Positions 7,445 through 10,023 of a DNA stretch of 10,023 nucleotides are shown piece by piece. Both the position numbers and the translations under genes were made by a program. Each line of letters starts with the position of its first letter. Positions within the stretch are counted from its first letter, which is position 1. The notes under the pieces are model-generated. The model ran no database searches. It worked only from the letters and a program-made list of their open reading frames with translations, and was not told the DNA's origin. The DNA is taken from assembly GCA_030633145.1 (NCBI GenBank), contig DAOVTM010000118.1, positions 1-10,023 on the forward strand. The letters are read 5' to 3'. Source of the stretch: Desulfobulbaceae bacterium. GTDB lineage: Bacteria; Desulfobacterota; Desulfobulbia; Desulfobulbales; Desulfobulbaceae.

Positions 7445-7886
7445 TACTAACTGTATTATCAGTTATTACAGCGAAATTTTTAAGGATGCCCCCAATTATC
7501 AGGGTTCCCGGAGGCTGTCTCGGAAAACCAGAGGGATTATTTTTGAGGCCATTGATTCAGGAATGACAGATATTCGTTTGAGCATACCATCAGTGGTTTT
7601 TGTAGAAATTTATGAAAAATGGTTGAAAACAGAAGAATTTTTGAAAAAATTCTTCTATGAGGTGTTTGTTCCCTTGAGAGACTCCCCCAATGTTGAAATT
7701 CGCTCGAATGATAGAGAAGCCCTGGAAAATTTGTTAAACATTGGCTTTCAGTTGGATGGGCATGATCTCCATGACAAACTTGTTCTTGCAGCAGCAATGG
7801 CCTTGCAGGCACCTTTGATTACTACAGATCAGAAGATTATTGATTATGTGAATGAGGAGCAGGTTATACCGGCAATTTTGAATTAA
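7422..7886 (+). CDS. PIN-domain protein (putative VapC-like ribonuclease)
   Basis: PIN domains are metal-dependent nucleases, commonly the toxins of type II toxin-antitoxin pairs that cut RNA. This 154-aa protein has the usual acidic residues: Asp 8 in YVVDTNCIISYY, Glu 62 in PSVVFVEIYEKW, Asp 118 in LHDKLVLAAA and Asp 136 in LITTDQKI, so the active site looks intact. Start ATG 7422 has AGGGA about eight bases upstream and lies inside the end of the preceding small acidic gene, a 23-bp overlap typical of coupled toxin-antitoxin genes. It is somewhat longer than the shortest VapC proteins, with an inserted helical stretch (about 20-45). Its place as the fourth gene after an ATPase suggests an effector nuclease of that cassette. 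A stand-alone VapBC-like pair is the alternative. Confidence 0.85.
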   Translation: MSIRYVVDTNCIISYYSEIFKDAPNYQGSRRLSRKTRGIIFEAIDSGMTDIRLSIPSVVFVEIYEKWLKTEEFLKKFFYEVFVPLRDSPNVEIRSNDREALENLLNIGFQLDGHDLHDKLVLAAAMALQAPLITTDQKIIDYVNEEQVIPAILN

Positions 7887-7888
7887 GA

Positions 7889-8029
7889 AAGGTATCCGTC
7901 ATCTGCCAATCAAAACTATACGCATATGAGCTGCTCCGCCGCTGCCCCTCAGACAGCGTAGAATGTTTCACTGCAACCCTTTTTGATTCCAAAGTTGATC
8001 TCAACCCGCATCAGATTAAAAAAATATGA
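7889..8029 (+). pseudogene. N-terminal remnant of a SNF2-family helicase
   Basis: The frame from 7889 to TGA 8027 reads 46 codons including YAYELLRRCPSDSVECF and ATLFDSKVDLNPHQI, then ends in KKI-stop. From memory, intact SNF2-type helicases found in defence islands begin with a near-identical block (YxAYELxRRxxSDSVExLxxxL, then DxxVDLNPHQ) and continue into AALFAF and the Walker A region. Here everything after DLNPHQI is gone, and no ATG or GTG precedes the conserved block in frame. It is therefore a non-functional 5' scrap of an approximately 1000-residue gene, left by a deletion close to 8018. It directly abuts another remnant, with ATGA at 8026. Confidence 0.65.
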
Positions 8030-8160
8030 ACGAAAAGGAACTACAAAAATACCTGCGGCAAAGGTTTCCGATTGAAAATGAAGCCTCATTATTTTATTTC
8101 AGCCAAGGTCGCTGCTGCCATGGATACAGAAGTATCCCATACCAGAAGCAAAGGGCTTGA
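8026..8160 (+). pseudogene. N-terminal remnant of an AlbA_2 (Schlafen-like) ATP-binding protein
   Basis: ATG 8026 overlaps the helicase scrap's stop (ATGA) and encodes MNEKELQKYLRQRFPIENEA. From memory this matches the opening of AlbA_2-domain putative DNA-binding/ATP-binding proteins, which continue CEWKEFKNLKH. The match stops after IENEA; the rest of the 44-codon frame (SLFYFSQGRCCHGYR and on) is out-of-frame reading of the protein's own C-terminal coding region. An internal out-of-frame deletion of most of the gene, with the junction near 8078-8090, explains both halves. Confidence 0.55.
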
Positions 8161-8407
8161 AAAACAAAAGTTGAAAGAGTTTATTTTGCAACATCTCCGA
8201 GAATTCGGGCCGACCCCACGGGTTAAGCTGGAAGAACTGTTGTTTGAGATGTTGCCTGCTGACCTGACGGAAAAGAAAAAAAGAAACAAAGTTATAAACC
8301 TGCTTACGGTAATGCGTACCAAAGATAATAGTATTATGGTGGTAGGTAAAGGGTCTATAAGTCGGTGGATCTGTACAGATGAGTCTTTTAAAAAACCATT
8401 AAAATAA
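8078..8407 (+). CDS. C-terminal winged-helix fragment of an AlbA_2-type protein
   Basis: The open frame from ATG 8078 (or TTG 8072) encodes about 109 residues: MKPHYFISAKVAAAMDTEVS, then KQKLKEFILQHLREFGPTPR, a charged helix with KKKRNKVINLLTVMRTK, and a wing ending SISRWIC. This is the pattern of the C-terminal winged-helix of AlbA_2/Schlafen-like putative DNA-binding proteins, where a Lys-rich helix and a short basic wing close the chain. The ATPase/AlbA domain is missing. The preceding remnant at 8026 supplies the lost N-terminus in another frame, so this is most likely the 3' half of a deleted gene. It stays open for over 100 codons and could still act as a small DNA-binding protein, perhaps on the TTTAAACG motifs just downstream. 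No convincing ribosome site precedes 8078; AAAGG lies about 13 bases away. Confidence 0.55.
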   Translation: MKPHYFISAKVAAAMDTEVSHTRSKGLEKQKLKEFILQHLREFGPTPRVKLEELLFEMLPADLTEKKKRNKVINLLTVMRTKDNSIMVVGKGSISRWICTDESFKKPLK

Positions 8408-8409
8408 AT

Positions 8410-8431
8410 ATATTTAAACGATATTTAAACG
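8410..8431 (+). repeat. Tandem 11-bp repeat with TTTAAACG core
   Basis: ATATTTAAACG occurs twice head to tail (8410-8420 and 8421-8431). The core TTTAAACG appears again inverted as CGTTTAAA at 8494-8501. The direct pair lies upstream of the methyltransferase promoter, so it could be an operator. Confidence 0.75.
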
Positions 8432-8454
8432 ATACTCATCGCAAGTCGCAATGC

Positions 8455-8484
8455 CTAACATGCTAAAAATATGGAATGTATAAT
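8455..8484 (+). promoter_or_regulatory. Sigma-70-type promoter of the methyltransferase gene
   Basis: A perfect TATAAT (8479-8484) is preceded 18 bases upstream by CTAACA (8455-8460; four of six bases of TTGACA). Transcription should start near 8491, about 35 bases before the ATG. It lies in a 118-base AT-rich gap after the degraded genes, giving the methyltransferase its own promoter. Confidence 0.55.
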
Positions 8485-8493
8485 TTTTTGAGT

Positions 8494-8505
8494 CGTTTAA
8501 AAACG
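8494..8505. promoter_or_regulatory. Palindromic CGTTT-AA-AAACG element near +1
   Basis: CGTTT and AAACG form an inverted repeat with a two-base centre, just downstream of the TATAAT. It contains the inverse of the TTTAAACG core found twice upstream at 8413-8420 and 8424-8431. A protein bound here would sit on the transcription start, so a repressor operator is plausible. Confidence 0.4.
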
Positions 8506-8525
8506 CTGTTTTAAAGGAAAAATAA

Positions 8526-10023
8526 ATGCTGAAAAAGCAAAAACTGGAACTAACCTGGATCGGCAAGGAAAACCGTCCCAGGCTGGAGCCACGGATTCTT
8601 ATTGAAGATTCTGAAAAATCCTACCATGCCGGGCAGCGGATTGGCGAGAAGGATATTTTTGATAATATGCTGATTCAGGGTGACAACCTGCTGGCTTTGA
8701 AGGCTTTGGAGTTGGAGTATACCGGGAAGGTTAAGTGTATTTATATTGATCCTCCGTATAATACCGGACAGGCATTTGAACATTATGATGATGGTTTAGA
8801 ACATTCAATCTGGCTGTCTCTCATGCGTGAGAGGTTTGAAATCCTCAGTAACCTGTTAACGAAAGATGGCACTTTCTTTTGTCAACTCAATGATGATGAG
8901 ATGGCCTATGGGAAAGTGTTACTTGATGAAGTTTTAGGCAGAGTAAATTTTCTTAATCAAGTCAGTGTTAAAATGAAACAAACGGCAGGTGCTAGTGGTG
9001 GCGGGGAAGATAAGAAGCTTAAAAAGAACATTGAGTATATTTTAATTTACACGAAATCGAATAATGATTTTGTCAAATTCAATGACGTGTTCGACGAACA
9101 TAACTTGTTTGACCTAATTAATAAAATGCGCGAGTCTGGAAAGAGTTGGAAATATACACGTGTGATTACAGATTTCGGGAAAAAATGTTTTTTCAAGGAA
9201 ATTAAAGATGGATCTGGTCAACCGATAAAAATTTACAAACATACAGAAGTAAAATTAAAGCCAATTAAACAACTTATGAAGGAAGGTGGATTCTCTGAAG
9301 CAGAATGTTATGTGAAATATTTTGATACAATTTTTCGCGACACAAATGCTCAAAGCTCTATCCGAACAAGGGTAAAAAAAGCGACAACAGGACAAGGTGA
9401 TTTTTTTAGCATTAAATATGTCCCTAAGTCTGGAAAATCAAAAGGTAAGTTGACAAGTCTTTTCTATAAAGGAAATAAATGTGATCTTATTGCATGGTTA
9501 CATGATGTGGCTACTAAAAAAGGGAAGCGATTGCTTAAACTTGAAAGAGCTGGAACATACTGGGAGGGTTTTCCTTTGAATAATTTGACAAAAGAAGGCG
9601 GTGTTCGATTTCCCCAAGGAAAAAAACCAGAAGCTCTTATTCAAAGAATTTTAGAACTTGCCACCAACCCAGGCGACCTCGTCCTCGACTCCTTTCTCGG
9701 TTCTGGCACCACAGCAGCAGTAGCCCATAAAATGGGTCGCCGCTGGATCGGCATTGAACTGGGCGATCACTGTGAAACCCATTGTCTGCCCCGTTTACAA
9801 AAAGTCATCAACAATGAAGATCAAGGCGGCATAACCAAGGCTGTAAACTGGAAAGGCGGAGGCGGCTTCCGCTATTATCATCTTGGTCCATCCCTGATAA
9901 CCGAGGACAAATGGGGCAACCCGGTCATCAATCCTGAATTCAACGCAGCCATGCTGGCTCAAGCCCTCTGCAAGCTGGAGGGTTTTGCCTATGCCCCCAG
10001 TGAGGAACTGTTCTGGGTTCATG
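8526..10023 (+). CDS. Beta-class (type III Mod-like) adenine-N6 DNA methyltransferase, 3' end outside window
   Basis: The frame is open from ATG 8526 to the window end (499 complete codons), with AAAGGA about eight bases before the start. FDNMLIQGDNLLAL (45-58) leads to catalytic motif IV DPPYNTG (75-81), an N6-adenine signature. KPEALIQRIL (367-376, motif X) and the AdoMet-binding motif I VLDSFLGSGTT (386-396) follow. Order IV then I defines the beta class that contains type III Mod subunits. The region between (about 140-350) is the target-recognition domain, which sets the methylated site. The tail GGGFRYYHLGPSL and ITEDKWGNPVI is typical of Mod-like proteins usually paired with a helicase-type Res subunit. 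Codons of about 150-350 are AT-rich while those after 378 are GC-rich, suggesting a swapped recognition domain. A further 100 or more residues probably lie beyond the window. Confidence 0.92.
   Translation, partial: MLKKQKLELTWIGKENRPRLEPRILIEDSEKSYHAGQRIGEKDIFDNMLIQGDNLLALKALELEYTGKVKCIYIDPPYNTGQAFEHYDDGLEHSIWLSLMRERFEILSNLLTKDGTFFCQLNDDEMAYGKVLLDEVLGRVNFLNQVSVKMKQTAGASGGGEDKKLKKNIEYILIYTKSNNDFVKFNDVFDEHNLFDLINKMRESGKSWKYTRVITDFGKKCFFKEIKDGSGQPIKIYKHTEVKLKPIKQLMKEGGFSEAECYVKYFDTIFRDTNAQSSIRTRVKKATTGQGDFFSIKYVPKSGKSKGKLTSLFYKGNKCDLIAWLHDVATKKGKRLLKLERAGTYWEGFPLNNLTKEGGVRFPQGKKPEALIQRILELATNPGDLVLDSFLGSGTTAAVAHKMGRRWIGIELGDHCETHCLPRLQKVINNEDQGGITKAVNWKGGGGFRYYHLGPSLITEDKWGNPVINPEFNAAMLAQALCKLEGFAYAPSEELFWVH

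Noticed and set aside
8089..8322. Minus-strand 77-aa open frame opposite the winged-helix fragment
   Set aside because: It is the Ser/Phe-rich mirror of a Lys/Glu-rich coding strand, with no ribosome site.
9795..10022. Minus-strand open frame at the window end
   Set aside because: It lies opposite the well-supported methyltransferase frame and has no domain.
1..10023. CRISPR array, tRNA, rRNA, insertion sequence or integrase
   Set aside because: No regularly spaced repeats, tRNA-like CCA/T-arm patterns, terminal inverted repeats or transposase/integrase motifs were seen on reading.

Overview
The window reads as a chromosomal segment of a Gram-negative bacterium. The MutL of the endonuclease-bearing type (C-terminal CPHGRP motif), the moderately GC-rich housekeeping genes and the general style of the proteins would fit a Desulfobulbales-like member of the Desulfobacterota. 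That is a recalled resemblance, not a demonstrated assignment. All genes run on the + strand.

Region 1 (1-4264) is ordinary and GC-rich. It holds mutL, lacking only its first few codons, followed by a strong hairpin/T-tract terminator. A compact three-gene operon follows: an MBL-fold metallohydrolase of the AHL-lactonase-like group, a polar amino acid ABC permease and its ATPase. No substrate-binding protein is present. The hydrolase-permease junction overlaps by one base (TAATG).

Region 2 (about 4265-7886) is an abruptly AT-rich accessory block. It holds a tightly overlapping cassette of unknown function: a 430-aa protein with winged-helix-like ends, a 465-aa P-loop ATPase with an atypical Walker A, a small acidic protein split over two frames at a GTT-TGA site, and a PIN-domain nuclease with an intact acidic site. 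The overlaps (GTGA, TAGTG, 23 bp) indicate one translationally coupled unit. This is the best candidate here for an undescribed system, plausibly defence or toxin-antitoxin in character, and I cannot match it to a named one.

Region 3 (7887-8407) is a gene graveyard. A 46-codon scrap looks like the N-terminus of a SNF2-family helicase. It runs into the first residues of an AlbA_2/Schlafen-like ATP-binding protein, joined out of frame to that protein's C-terminal winged-helix end. Both are families recalled as neighbours of DNA methyltransferases in defence islands.

Region 4 (8408-10023) has a well-formed promoter flanked by TTTAAACG motifs. It drives a beta-class (type III Mod-like) adenine-N6 DNA methyltransferase that runs off the window end. 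The middle of the methyltransferase is strikingly AT-rich while its distal catalytic part is GC-rich, suggesting an exchanged target-recognition domain. A restriction partner, if there is one, would lie beyond position 10023. Overall the window captures the junction between core chromosome and a defence island with live, decaying and recombined parts.
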